From Paenibacillus sp. HW567 (GTDB taxonomy: Bacteria > Bacillota > Bacilli > Paenibacillales > Paenibacillaceae): a DNA stretch of 64,000 nucleotides. The position numbers and the translations under genes were made by a program. The notes below the pieces were generated by a model. The model did not search any database. It saw nothing but the letters and a program-made list of their open reading frames with translations, and was not told where the DNA came from. Shown piece after piece: positions 43,473 through 52,685 of the stretch. Numbering within the stretch: position 1 is the stretch's first letter; each line of letters begins with the position of its first letter. The stretch is taken from contig NZ_KB910518.1 in NCBI RefSeq assembly GCF_000374185.1, positions 2,241,687 through 2,305,686 of the forward strand, read 5' to 3'.

Positions 43473-43931
43473 ATGACAATGAGCCAGGATGAACCGCTAG
43501 TGAACGAATTCGGCATGCAGACTCACCATACCCGTGATTTGATCGTGCGCGAGGATATTATGGGCAAAGCAAAGGAGCTTGCATCACTCATTTCCACCAG
43601 CGAAGAGGTGAAGCATTTCCAGCAGGCTGAACAGAAGATACAGAACCATGAACGGGTACAGAGTCTGATTGCCACCATCAAGAAGAAGCAGAAGGAAATC
43701 GTCGCCTTCGAAAGCTTCAAGAATAAAGAGATGGTCGTGAGGATCGAGCATGAGATTGAAGTGCTGCAGGATGAGATCGACGGAATTCCGCTAGTTAATG
43801 AATTTCAGCAGAGCCAGAGCGATATCAACTATCTGCTGCAGCTCGTCATTTCTGTAATCAGAGACACCGTTTCGGAAAAAATCAATGTCGAAGCGGGCAC
43901 CGAAGCCCCTCCATCGACATGCGGCGATTAA
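43473..43931 (+). CDS. ricA: YlbF/YmcA family RicA regulator
   Basis: A 152-residue helical coiled protein of the YlbF/YmcA group: DIMGKAKELASLISTSEEVK, FQQAEQKIQNHERVQ, then IKKKQKEIVAFESFKNKEM. Placement straight after miaB is the B. subtilis ymcB-ymcA order, which favours RicA over YlbF. RicA, with RicF and RicT, binds 4Fe-4S clusters and guides RNase Y and phosphorelay functions in biofilm, competence and sporulation. A C-terminal Cys (near residue 150, PPSTCGD) suits a cluster ligand role. Confidence 0.88.
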   Translation: MTMSQDEPLVNEFGMQTHHTRDLIVREDIMGKAKELASLISTSEEVKHFQQAEQKIQNHERVQSLIATIKKKQKEIVAFESFKNKEMVVRIEHEIEVLQDEIDGIPLVNEFQQSQSDINYLLQLVISVIRDTVSEKINVEAGTEAPPSTCGD

Positions 43932-43945
43932 AGTAAAGGACTGGG

Positions 43946-43970
43946 GGCGGGTGCAAATCCGCCTCTTTCT
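43946..43970 (+). terminator. weak terminator after ricA
   Basis: GGCGG GTGCAAAT CCGCC followed by TCTTTCT; short stem. Confidence 0.45.
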
Positions 43971-44081
43971 ACTTCCTTAAGCACCATGCTGGAAGTTCAT
44001 AGTGTTGATTTTAGAACAGCAGGTTTGGTACATTAAAAGATACGAACAGCTAATTTAAGCTGCGGCAAAGGATGATCTATA

Positions 44082-44852
44082 GTGAGCGAGAACGAGGAAC
44101 AAACCTATAACGCCAAAAAGTACCGCACGCCGGATGGGGTTCCGGCCGATATTGTTATGTTTACCTTGACCAAACGCGAACGGAAGACTGTGACCAAAAC
44201 GCTTCCGCTGCGTGAACTCAAGGTTATGCTGATCAGACGCAAGAAATGGCCCTGCGCAGGCATGTGGGCGCTGCCGGGCGGTTTCTGCCAGGAGGATGAG
44301 TCCATATATGATGCCGCTACCCGGGAGCTGAAGGAAGAAACGGGCGTAGACGGCGGTCATCTGGAATACCTTGGTGTCTACAGCAAGCCTGGCCGCGATC
44401 CGCGCGGGTGGATAATCAGCCATGCTTTTTTCGCATTGGTTGAAGAGTGGATGCTGGAGCATAGACAAGCCTCCGACGATGCAGGAGAGGTGGGCCTGTT
44501 TACCGTGCAGGAAGCGCTTGAGGAGCTTGAGCTGGCTTTTGACCATCATGATATTATTACCGACGCCTACCTGCGGATTCAGCAGCAAATGCTGCAGACC
44601 ACGATTGCGCGGCAGTTTCTGCCGAGACATTTTACGCTCAGTGAGCTGTATCAGGTAATCCAGACGGTTGTGCCGGAATTCAAGGAGCCTAATTTTATCC
44701 GCAAAATCACTTCAACCCGCAGCCGGCAGGGGATATTGAAGGAAGTGCGGGACGAGGCGGGCAATCCGGTAAGCTCCAACCAGTATTCCCAGCGTCCGGC
44801 GCAGCTCTATATGTTCACAGACCATGAGCCTTTATTATCCATCTATACTTAG
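44082..44852 (+). CDS. Nudix hydrolase with C-terminal winged-helix domain (NrtR-like)
   Basis: A 256-residue protein. Residues 1-160 are a Nudix domain with an intact Nudix box, G67 through V89 (GGFCQEDESIYDAATRELKE followed by ETGV), so hydrolysis of an NDP-sugar such as ADP-ribose is expected. Residues about 170-245 form a winged helix (FLPRHFTLSELYQVIQTVVP, PNFIRKITSTRSRQGIL). This two-domain layout is that of NrtR regulators of NAD synthesis. It leads the pncA-pncB operon, which supports a role in NAD or ADP-ribose sensing. GTG 44082 follows AAGGATGA. Confidence 0.85.
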   Translation: MSENEEQTYNAKKYRTPDGVPADIVMFTLTKRERKTVTKTLPLRELKVMLIRRKKWPCAGMWALPGGFCQEDESIYDAATRELKEETGVDGGHLEYLGVYSKPGRDPRGWIISHAFFALVEEWMLEHRQASDDAGEVGLFTVQEALEELELAFDHHDIITDAYLRIQQQMLQTTIARQFLPRHFTLSELYQVIQTVVPEFKEPNFIRKITSTRSRQGILKEVRDEAGNPVSSNQYSQRPAQLYMFTDHEPLLSIYT

Positions 44853-44871
44853 ATCGGCAGGAGGTAACGCG

Positions 44872-45414
44872 ATGAGAGCATTGATCGTCATTGATTTTAC
44901 TAATGATTTTGTGGATGGCAGTCTGCCAGTGGGGCAGCCCGGTATTGATATAGCGCCGCGGGTCAGCGAGCTGACAGAAGCGTTTGTGGGCAGCGGCGAC
45001 TATGTGGTCATGGCGGTGGATCTGCACGAAACGAATGATCCGTATCATCCCGAAAGCAGCCTGTTTCCGCCGCATAATCTGCGGGGTACACGCGGGCGCG
45101 AGCTTTATGGAAGCCTGAATACTGTCTATGAGCAGAACCGGGAATCCATCTATTGGATGGACAAAACACGTTACAGCGCCTTCTCCGGCACTGATCTGGA
45201 GCTGAAGCTGCGTGAACGGGGAATTACCGAGCTGCACCTGATTGGGGTCTGCACCGATATATGCGTCCTGCATACGGCTGTGGATGCCTACAATAAGGGA
45301 TTCAGCCTTACCATACATGAGGACGCGGTAGCCAGCTTCAACCCGGACGGACATTCCTGGGCGCTGGGCCATTTCCGGGGCAGTCTCGGAGCGGGCGTAG
45401 TTTCGGGCGAATAA
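44872..45414 (+). CDS. pncA: nicotinamidase / isochorismatase family hydrolase
   Basis: A 180-residue protein; ATG 44872 follows AGGAGGT. Catalytic triad of the family: Asp8 (VIDFTNDF), Lys98 (MDKTRYSAF), Cys131 (GVCTDICV). Metal ligands in DLHETNDPYHP. It deamidates nicotinamide to nicotinate. The next gene, pncB, uses nicotinate, so the name rests on both motif and context. It is 19 bp after the Nudix gene and 27 bp before pncB. Confidence 0.9.
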   Translation: MRALIVIDFTNDFVDGSLPVGQPGIDIAPRVSELTEAFVGSGDYVVMAVDLHETNDPYHPESSLFPPHNLRGTRGRELYGSLNTVYEQNRESIYWMDKTRYSAFSGTDLELKLRERGITELHLIGVCTDICVLHTAVDAYNKGFSLTIHEDAVASFNPDGHSWALGHFRGSLGAGVVSGE

Positions 45415-45441
45415 CCAGCGAAGACATTAGGAGATGACGAC

Positions 45442-46893
45442 TTGAGGAGAGAACTTGCTCTACATACCGACAAATATCAGATTAATATGATGTATGCCCA
45501 CTGGATGAACGGTAGCCATAAGCGTAAGGCTGTGTTTGAAGCCTACATCCGCAAGCTTCCGTTCGGCAATGGCTTTGCCGTATTTGCGGGACTTGAGCGT
45601 ATCGTCCAGTATATCGGCGGGCTGCGTTTTACCGAAGAGGATGTCCGATACCTGTCGGAACAGGAAGAGAATTATGCGCCGGCATTTCTGGAGGAGCTGC
45701 TGCAGTTTCATTTCCAGGGCAGCATTCATTCGATGAAGGAGGGGGCGCTGGTATTTCCGGACGAGCCGCTAATCCGTGTTGAAGGCACCATTATGGAAGC
45801 CCAGCTCGTAGAGACTGCGATCCTGAACTTCATGAATTACCAGACCCTGATTGCCACCAAAGCTTCGCGGATCAAGCAGGTGGCCCCGAAGGATATTCTG
45901 CTGGAGTTCGGCACACGTCGCGCGCAGGAAGCGGATGCGGCGGTGTGGGGCGCCCGTGCGGCTTATGTGGGCGGCTTTCACGCTACTTCCAATATGCTGG
46001 CAGGCAAAATGTTCGGCATCCCCACAAAGGGCACACATGCCCATTCCTGGGTGCAGAGCTTTGCGAGCGAGCAGGAGGCCTTCGATGCCTATGCCAAGGT
46101 GATGCCGGATGGCGTTACGCTGCTGGTGGATACCTTCGATACGCTGCGCAGCGGTGTACCCCACGCGATCAACACCGCCAAGATGCTGGAAGCGGCAGGC
46201 AAACGGATGAACGCCATCCGTCTGGACAGCGGTGACCTGGCCTATCTGTCCATCCAGGCACGCAAAATGCTGGACGATGCGGGACTTGAGTATGTAAAGA
46301 TCGTTGCCTCCAATGATCTTGATGAGAATACGATTATGAACCTGAAATCACAGGGGGCGGCGATTGATACGTGGGGGGTAGGCACACAGCTTATCACAGC
46401 TTCGGATCAGCCTTCGCTTGGCGGGGTTTATAAGCTCGTAGAGATTGAATCGCCAACCGGAGAAATGGTGCCGACGATCAAGATTTCGTCCAACCCCGAG
46501 AAGGTATCCACCCCCGGCAAAAAGGATGTATTCCGCATTATCGGTCCCAAAGGCAAGGCGCTGGCTGATTACATCAGCTTCCCCGGAGAAGCAACGCCGA
46601 AGAGCGGCGCCCGCCTGAAGCTGTTCAATCCGCTGCATCCGTACATGCAGAAATATGTGGAGCGATACAAGGCCCTGTCCATGCTGGAGCCGATTTTCGT
46701 AAACGGCTTCCAGGTCTATACGCTGCCTGATCTGGATGAAATCCGCCGCTATCATCAGGAGCAGCTTGATTTATTCTGGCCGGAGTATTTGCGCAAGCTG
46801 AATCCTGAGGTGTACCGTGTGAATCTCAGCGAACAGGTATGGAACCGCAAGCAGCAGTTGATTGCGGAGCATATGATGCCTGACGAGGAATAA
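45442..46893 (+). CDS. pncB: nicotinate phosphoribosyltransferase
   Basis: A 483-residue enzyme making nicotinate mononucleotide from nicotinate and PRPP. TTG 45442 with AGGAG upstream; N-terminus LHTDKYQINMMYAHW is standard. Key segments: LEFGTRRAQEADAAVWGARA (substrate), FHATSNMLAGKMFGIPTKGT with the autophosphorylated His in THAHSWVQSF, IRLDSGDLAYLS, IVASNDLDENTI, IDTWGVGTQLITASDQPSLG. Last gene of the NAD salvage operon. Confidence 0.95.
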   Translation: MRRELALHTDKYQINMMYAHWMNGSHKRKAVFEAYIRKLPFGNGFAVFAGLERIVQYIGGLRFTEEDVRYLSEQEENYAPAFLEELLQFHFQGSIHSMKEGALVFPDEPLIRVEGTIMEAQLVETAILNFMNYQTLIATKASRIKQVAPKDILLEFGTRRAQEADAAVWGARAAYVGGFHATSNMLAGKMFGIPTKGTHAHSWVQSFASEQEAFDAYAKVMPDGVTLLVDTFDTLRSGVPHAINTAKMLEAAGKRMNAIRLDSGDLAYLSIQARKMLDDAGLEYVKIVASNDLDENTIMNLKSQGAAIDTWGVGTQLITASDQPSLGGVYKLVEIESPTGEMVPTIKISSNPEKVSTPGKKDVFRIIGPKGKALADYISFPGEATPKSGARLKLFNPLHPYMQKYVERYKALSMLEPIFVNGFQVYTLPDLDEIRRYHQEQLDLFWPEYLRKLNPEVYRVNLSEQVWNRKQQLIAEHMMPDEE

Positions 46894-46925
46894 CCTTCAT
46901 TTTGTAATATTGCCGATCAGAGACT

Positions 46926-46970
46926 AAGGTCGTCCCCGCACCGTTATGATGCGCAGGGGCGGCCTTTTTT
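46926..46970 (+). terminator. terminator of the NAD salvage operon
   Basis: AAGGTCGTCCCCGC...GCAGGGGCGGCCTT followed by TTTT. Confidence 0.85.
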
Positions 46971-47370
46971 GTCAGCTTGTTATTGGAAATTATGTTTGTT
47001 GCTGTATAGCGGTTCAAATGTGTGGAATGCGTATTCTTGCCTGTGATATTTATCATGATTTATGTGACAAATTTAACATCTTAAATTTTTATTTTATTGC
47101 TAAATAATAAGGTGACATTTTATCCATGTCTAACTTGGGAAACGTATTATACACATAAAATTCACATTTTGCTGTTTTTATGGCAGATTTCCTTCTATTA
47201 TGGTAACGCGGTGCTGTCGCATATAAAGAAATCAATTGAAATCTATAAATAATTGTGATTCCCCAAGTGTGGAAAATGCAAGATTTGTCACTTCCCGACC
47301 AGCGAAATCAAGTTACAATCGTTGAAAAAGTCATAAGGATGTTATTCTAGTTGACATTTAGAAAGGGGTT
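46971..47370. other. 400-bp AT-rich gap upstream of the ferredoxin oxidoreductase genes
   Basis: No gene is supported. Visible elements are a -10-like TACAAT at 47314-47319 and a TGTGACAAATTTAACA sequence at about 47061-47076 that is a half-match to redox-regulator (Fnr/Rex-type) dyads. Confidence 0.4.
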
Positions 47371-48387
47371 ATGTCGGTGGTACAATTACCAATTGTTAAC
47401 GAACTTGGATTCTTTGAGATTCGTCTGGAGTCCATAGGGGGCTTGGGGGCGAATCTGGCCGGTAAGATGCTCGCGGAAGCAGGTGTAGTCGGTGCGGGGC
47501 TGAACGGTGTCAGCTTCTCGTCTTACGGCTCAGAGAAAAAGGGGTCTGCCGTTAAGGCCCATATCCGTTTCTGTGATTTGGACACGCATATCCGCGATAC
47601 GTCGCCGGTTGAGCGTCCGCATGTCGTGGGAGTATTCCATGAGGCGCTGGCCAAAACTGTTAACGTTACAAGCGGCATTCATGAGCACAGTACGGTGTTA
47701 GTGAATTCGGCCAAGACGCCGGAGGAGCTGAAGGAGCTGCTCAAGATGAAGGCCGGAACCATTGCCGTGATTGACGCGACAAGCATTGCTCTGAAGGAGA
47801 AGAATCGGGTTAACATGGCGATGCTGGGCGCGCTGTTCCGGCTCTGTCCATTCCTTGATACCGAAACGATGAAGGGCGTTATTGAGAAATCCCTGGGCAA
47901 AAAATATCCGCAGGCGGTTCAGTCGGCAATTACAACGTTTGACCGCGGCTATAATGAAGTGAAATTCATGCAATTCGAATTGGCCGCAGGCGACAGCATG
48001 CCTGAATATGTCCGCTCTGACATTGGTCTCTTGGGATATGATACCCAGCCTATGGGCGGCACGATTACCAATCCCGGCGGCACGTTCTTGAAGAACCTGA
48101 GCATTTCCCGCTCCGGAATGATTCCGGCGTACGATAATGAAGCATGCATTAACTGCGCACAATGCGATACGGTATGTCCCGATCAGTGTTTTGTATGGGA
48201 AGAGCGTCTGGACCGCAAGGGCCGTTCGCAAATGTTCCTGCTGGGCATCGACTATCAATATTGCAAGGGCTGTCTGAAATGTATTGAGGCATGCCCGACC
48301 TCGGCACTGTCAAGCCAGCGTGAGACGGAGGGCTATGCGGACAGCCACACGGTGCATCACCAATTTGATCTAATCTCACAGCTCTAA
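47371..48387 (+). CDS. 2-oxoacid:ferredoxin oxidoreductase gamma-delta fusion
   Basis: A 338-residue protein. Residues 1 to about 200 form the gamma subunit fold (RLESIGGLGANLAGKMLAEA; FSSYGSEKKGSAVKAH). From about 255 there is a 2x4Fe-4S ferredoxin (delta) domain: CINCAQCDTVCPDQC and CKGCLKCIEACP, eight cluster cysteines. It carries electrons between the TPP centre of the partner protein and ferredoxin. ATG 47371 follows AAAGGGG; a GTG (residue 3) is an alternative start. It is 25 bp before the alpha-beta gene. Confidence 0.9.
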   Translation: MSVVQLPIVNELGFFEIRLESIGGLGANLAGKMLAEAGVVGAGLNGVSFSSYGSEKKGSAVKAHIRFCDLDTHIRDTSPVERPHVVGVFHEALAKTVNVTSGIHEHSTVLVNSAKTPEELKELLKMKAGTIAVIDATSIALKEKNRVNMAMLGALFRLCPFLDTETMKGVIEKSLGKKYPQAVQSAITTFDRGYNEVKFMQFELAAGDSMPEYVRSDIGLLGYDTQPMGGTITNPGGTFLKNLSISRSGMIPAYDNEACINCAQCDTVCPDQCFVWEERLDRKGRSQMFLLGIDYQYCKGCLKCIEACPTSALSSQRETEGYADSHTVHHQFDLISQL

Positions 48388-48412
48388 CATTTGGAAGAAA
48401 GGTGGATGAATA

Positions 48413-50719
48413 ATGGCTATTGACTATGAAAAAGAAGTAGGTTCCGCCAAAGTGGAGCAGAAATTCCTATATGAATCCGGCAATGAAATGGCTGCTTACG
48501 CCGCTCATCAGATCAATTATCATGTGATGGGTTATTTCCCGATCTCGCCATCGACGGAAGTCGCCCAGTACCTGGATACCATGAAAGCCAGCGGACAGCA
48601 CGATATCATGCTGGTTCCTTCCGACGGCGAGCACAGCTCTGCAGGGATCTGTTATGGAGCCTCGACAGCGGGCGGACGCGTATTTAATGCCACCAGCGCC
48701 CAAGGCTATATGTTTATGCTGGAGCAATTGCCTGTACAAGCAGGTACGCGCATGCCTATGGTCATGAATCTGGTCTGCCGCTCGATCTCGGGGCCATTGA
48801 ACATTCATGGTGATCACTCCGATTTGTATTTTGCGCTCAATACCGGCTGGCCAATTCTGATGTGTCGTGATCCGCAGTCTGTTTACGACATGAATCTGAT
48901 GGCACTGAAGCTGGCAGAACATGCAAAGGTACGTCTTCCGGTGATGGTTGCATCCGACGGCTACTTCACCTCCCACCAGAAGCGCCGTGTACAAACTTTT
49001 GTCCATCGCGAGGATGTGCATAAGTTCGTAGGCGAGCAGCCGCCGGTTGGTTTTACAGACACGCTGGACCGCAACAATCCGGTTACCGTTGGTCCTTACA
49101 TGAATGAGCCGGATTATATCAACAACCGCTACCAGCAGTCGGTCGCAATGTATAATGCCGGAGAAGTATTCGAAGAAATCGCGCAGGAATTTGCCGAGCT
49201 GACCGGCCGCCACTATCCGATGATTGAGCAGTACCGGATGGAGGATGCCGACGTTGCCGTCTTCCTGATGAACTCCGCCTCCGAGATCATTAAGGATGTT
49301 GTTGACCAGCTTCGTCTCCAAGGAGTCAAAGCCGGAGCAATCTCTCCGAATATGATTCGTCCATTCCCGCAGAAGCAAATCGCTGAAGCGCTGAAGAATG
49401 TCAAAGCCATTACCGTTGGCGACCGCGCAGATTCCGTTGGCGGACACGGCGGTAATATGGTTAATGAGATCAAAGCAGCGCTCTTCACATACGGCAACAC
49501 CACTACGAAGGTCATCAGCCGTATCTATGGACTTGGCGGCAAGGATTTCTATGCCGAAGACGGTCATCATTTCTTCCAGCTCGCTATGGATGCCGTTGTT
49601 GCAGACCGTGTGGAAATTCCGTTCGATTATTACGGCCACAATCCGGGCACACCGGAGAATGCGCCGAAACGTCTGCTGAAGCCGATGAATTTCGAAGCGC
49701 TCAAGACCGGCCTGATTACTGTGAAGCAAGACGAAGAGACCGGCAAGCTGAGTGTGAAGGTTCCGCCGGTCCGCAGTCTGATGAAGAAGCCGAGACGTTT
49801 ATCCCCGGGACATGGCGCATGTCCGGGCTGCGGAATATTCTCAGGTCTGGAGCTTTTCTTCAAAGGAATTGAAGGCGATATTGTTGCGCTCTACCATACT
49901 GGTTGTGCGATGGTAACGACTACAGGTTATCCGTATTCGGCGCATAAATCGACATTTATTCATAACCTTTTCCAGAACGGTGCAGCTACGCTATCAGGTG
50001 TTGTGGAAATGTTCTGGGAGCGTAAACGCCGGGGCGAGCTTGACGGGCTGGGTCTGAAGGAAGACTTCACCTTTGTAATGGTTACTGGTGACGGCGGTAT
50101 GGACATCGGTATGGGTCCGGCTATCGGTGCTGCGCTGCGCGGCCACAAAATGATCATTGTAGAGTACGATAACGAAGGGTACATGAATACTGGTGCACAG
50201 CAATCCTATTCCACTCCGCTCGGCCACCGTACTTCAACATCCAGCATTGGCAAAACGCAGCAGGGTAAGTTGACCCAGCATAAGGATACCGCGCAAATTA
50301 TGGCGGCTACCAATGTCCCTTATGTCTTCACTGGCTGCGAGGCTTACCCGCAGGATCTGTTGAAAAAAGCGGCCAAAGCACAGTGGTATGCACAGAACGA
50401 AGGTCTGGTCTACGGCAAGATTCTCATCGCTTGCCCGCTCAACTGGATGTCTGAGGACAAGGATGGTACGAACATCGTATCGCTGGCTGTAGAATCTTGC
50501 TTCTTCCCGCTCTATGAGGTAGAGCAAGGAATCACGAATATTACGTACAATCCGGAGGACAAGGACAAACGCGTCGAGGTTTCCGCCTGGCTGAAGACGA
50601 TGGGCAAAACCCGCCATCTGCTTAAGCCGGAGAACGAGCCGGCTCTGCATGCCTTCGAGAACGAGGTTCAGCGCCGCTGGAGCCGTCTCAAGGCTAAGCA
50701 CGAGCACCCGGATTTGTAA
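48413..50719 (+). CDS. 2-oxoacid:ferredoxin oxidoreductase alpha-beta fusion, pyruvate type
   Basis: A 768-residue protein. Alpha part (1 to about 430): GYFPISPSTEVAQYLD, ATSAQGYMFMLEQLPVQA, domain II near NSASEIIKDVV. Beta part (about 450-768): iron-sulfur cysteines in GHGACPGCG, HTGC and TGCEAYP, TPP motif GDGGMDIGMG...YDNEGYMNTGAQQS. The YMNTG form is typical of pyruvate oxidoreductases. It interconverts pyruvate, CoA and acetyl-CoA with reduced ferredoxin, oxygen-sensitive and used in anaerobic growth. Pyruvate is inferred from this motif rather than proven. Confidence 0.9.
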   Translation: MAIDYEKEVGSAKVEQKFLYESGNEMAAYAAHQINYHVMGYFPISPSTEVAQYLDTMKASGQHDIMLVPSDGEHSSAGICYGASTAGGRVFNATSAQGYMFMLEQLPVQAGTRMPMVMNLVCRSISGPLNIHGDHSDLYFALNTGWPILMCRDPQSVYDMNLMALKLAEHAKVRLPVMVASDGYFTSHQKRRVQTFVHREDVHKFVGEQPPVGFTDTLDRNNPVTVGPYMNEPDYINNRYQQSVAMYNAGEVFEEIAQEFAELTGRHYPMIEQYRMEDADVAVFLMNSASEIIKDVVDQLRLQGVKAGAISPNMIRPFPQKQIAEALKNVKAITVGDRADSVGGHGGNMVNEIKAALFTYGNTTTKVISRIYGLGGKDFYAEDGHHFFQLAMDAVVADRVEIPFDYYGHNPGTPENAPKRLLKPMNFEALKTGLITVKQDEETGKLSVKVPPVRSLMKKPRRLSPGHGACPGCGIFSGLELFFKGIEGDIVALYHTGCAMVTTTGYPYSAHKSTFIHNLFQNGAATLSGVVEMFWERKRRGELDGLGLKEDFTFVMVTGDGGMDIGMGPAIGAALRGHKMIIVEYDNEGYMNTGAQQSYSTPLGHRTSTSSIGKTQQGKLTQHKDTAQIMAATNVPYVFTGCEAYPQDLLKKAAKAQWYAQNEGLVYGKILIACPLNWMSEDKDGTNIVSLAVESCFFPLYEVEQGITNITYNPEDKDKRVEVSAWLKTMGKTRHLLKPENEPALHAFENEVQRRWSRLKAKHEHPDL

Positions 50720-50743
50720 GACTTATAGCATTTTATGAAGATA

Positions 50744-50777
50744 CGAGCCTGGCAGAGTATACTGCCGGGCTCTTTCT
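50744..50777 (+). terminator. terminator of the oxidoreductase operon
   Basis: GAGCCTGGCAG / CTGCCGGGCTC stem followed by TTTCTG. Confidence 0.8.
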
Positions 50778-50843
50778 GCAGGAAGGCAAGTGGGGATTAT
50801 TTTGCAGTACACTTTCGCAGATATTGCCGCAAACATTTACCAA

Positions 50844-50867
50844 AATACTTTTACAAAGTATTATAAT
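50844..50867. promoter_or_regulatory. operator overlapping the -10 box of the ROK gene
   Basis: AATACTTT TAC AAAGTATT is a perfect 8-bp inverted repeat (50844-50862) that ends in the TATAAT (-10) at 50862-50867, 20 bp before the start codon. Ideal position for autorepression by the ROK protein. Confidence 0.6.
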
Positions 50868-50884
50868 ATACGAGGTGATAGCGA

Positions 50885-51916
50885 ATGAAGAATATCGGCG
50901 GCAATGCCCTCGTAATTAAAGAAGTGAATATCAACCTGGTTCGGCGTATTCTGAAGGAACGCAAACAAGCAGCAACCAAACGGCAAATTGCCGAGGCAAC
51001 GGGACTCAGCGTCGTCACGGCCGGCACGGTGCTGGAGATTTTGGTTCATCAGAGTGAGGTGCTGGAGGCGGGGCTGGTTTCATCCAGCGGCGGCAGACCG
51101 GCCCAGCAGTACATATATAATGATGAGCATGCTTTGGCATTGATCTTGTTTCCTTTTGAAAAACAAGGCGGGATCAGTATTCGCAGTACGGTGGTTACAC
51201 TCTTTGGACGCTGTTTGCATGAAATGAATACGCCGGTTCAGAAGGTGGATTTATCCTGTTTTGAAGAGATTATTGATAAGCTGCTTAAGCAGTATCCTTC
51301 TATTCAGGCCATTGGGTTCGGATTGCCCGGCTCCGAGGCCGACGGCAGACTGGTGGTGTCGGACTATGATGCTCTCCGCGGCGTGCTGGTGGCAGAGCAT
51401 TTCAGGAAGCGCTACCAGAAGCGGATTATTATCGAAAATGATGTTAATGCCGCTGCAGTCGGTTATAACAGCAAGGGGACAGCAGAGGGAGAATCCTGTG
51501 CGGTGTATTTATACTTTCCGGACCGGTTTCCGCCCGGGGCCGGGGTTATCATCGACGGCAAACTTCATAAGGGAGGGAAGGGTTTGGCGGGGGAAGTAAC
51601 CTTTATTCCCCTGGGTATTCCCTGGGCCAGTGGTGAGTGGAAGACTTCGCCGGCCGGTCTGGTGGAGGCGATTTCCAGGCTGACAACGGCGGTTGCCAGT
51701 GTGCTGAACCCGGACGCAGTTGTCCTGTACGGAAGTTTTTTGCAGGAGGGCCATCTCAGGGAGATTGCGGAACGATGTGCGGCTTTGCTGCCGCCGGGTG
51801 CGGTTCCTGAGCTGCTGCTTAGCAGTGATTTTGCCGCTGATTATTTGACGGGGATGATTGTGTTAACCCTGCAGACGCTGGAGCCTGATCTTCACTTAAC
51901 CAAATCTGCGGAATAG
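50885..51916 (+). CDS. ROK family transcriptional regulator
   Basis: A 343-residue protein. N-terminal winged helix (about 12-65: RRILKERKQAATKRQIAEAT, GLSVVTAGTVLEILV). ROK domain after about 85 with GFGLPGSEADGR, the sugar-site IIIENDVNAAAVGYN, and GGKGLAGEVTFIP, where catalytic ROK kinases have GxxGxAGExGH and a zinc site. The zinc-binding Cys cluster is absent, so this is a regulator rather than a kinase. Start ATG 50885 follows GAGGTGA. No sugar gene is adjacent except DUF1349, so the ligand is unknown. Confidence 0.88.
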   Translation: MKNIGGNALVIKEVNINLVRRILKERKQAATKRQIAEATGLSVVTAGTVLEILVHQSEVLEAGLVSSSGGRPAQQYIYNDEHALALILFPFEKQGGISIRSTVVTLFGRCLHEMNTPVQKVDLSCFEEIIDKLLKQYPSIQAIGFGLPGSEADGRLVVSDYDALRGVLVAEHFRKRYQKRIIIENDVNAAAVGYNSKGTAEGESCAVYLYFPDRFPPGAGVIIDGKLHKGGKGLAGEVTFIPLGIPWASGEWKTSPAGLVEAISRLTTAVASVLNPDAVVLYGSFLQEGHLREIAERCAALLPPGAVPELLLSSDFAADYLTGMIVLTLQTLEPDLHLTKSAE

Positions 51917-51963
51917 ATGGGGAATAATGCTGTAATAAAAATACGAAAAGAAGAGGTGTCTAT

Positions 51964-52566
51964 ATGATCAAGACGGTGAATTGGCAGGATGGAAGTTGGA
52001 CTCATGAACCGGTCTCCTCGGAGGTTCAAGACGGAATGTTCGTTGTGGAAGCGGTGAAGGGCAGTGATTATTGGGAAAAAACGATGTACGGCTTCCAGCA
52101 TGACAACGGGCATGCGCTGCTGGCTTCATGGGAGGATAGTGAGGCGGTAGAAGTCAGCTTTTCGTTGCAGGGATTTACCGGGCTGTATGATCAAGCGGGA
52201 ATCATGCTGTGGCACAGCCCCACGGTGTGGATAAAAGCCGGTATTGAGCTGAATGACGGTGTGCCGCATATTGGCGCCGTTGTGACGGACATGTATTCCG
52301 ACTGGTCGCTGTCACCTGTGCCTGAATGGGACGGCGGGGTGGTAACAATCCGTGCATCACGCATGAATGATGCAGTTGTGATCCGTGCCCGGACAGACAA
52401 CCATCCTTGGCGCACAATCCGGGTGGCCCGTTTTCCGTATGAGGCCGGTAAGCAAGCAGGTCCTTTTCTCTGCGCTCCTACCAGAGCAGGGCTGCGGGTA
52501 AGCTTTACACGCTGGGTGAAGACGGCTCCTGATACGGACATTCATACAGATCCTCCGGGAGAATGA
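51964..52566 (+). CDS. DUF1349 family protein
   Basis: A 200-residue protein of the concanavalin-like DUF1349 family, with segments WEKTMYGFQHDNGHALLASW, FTGLYDQAGIMLWHSPTVWI, SPVPEWDGGVVTIRASRMND and WRTIRVARFPYEAGKQAGPF. Such proteins are thought to bind or act on carbohydrates. It is 47 bp after the ROK regulator in the same direction and may be its target. AAGAGGTG lies before ATG 51964. No signal peptide. Confidence 0.85.
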   Translation: MIKTVNWQDGSWTHEPVSSEVQDGMFVVEAVKGSDYWEKTMYGFQHDNGHALLASWEDSEAVEVSFSLQGFTGLYDQAGIMLWHSPTVWIKAGIELNDGVPHIGAVVTDMYSDWSLSPVPEWDGGVVTIRASRMNDAVVIRARTDNHPWRTIRVARFPYEAGKQAGPFLCAPTRAGLRVSFTRWVKTAPDTDIHTDPPGE

Positions 52567-52685
52567 ATAGCTTCTCTCCGATTTCAAGGAGCTTATCTTA
52601 TTTCAGCTTGTGTATATTTTTTGAACACTCTGACATCCTATTGCATACACGATCTATGCTTGAGTGGTAGATAAGGAGGGCAGGG

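Noticed and set aside
46971-47370. Riboswitch or small gene before the ferredoxin oxidoreductase genes.
   Set aside because: No conserved riboswitch core, terminator or start with ribosome binding site could be seen.
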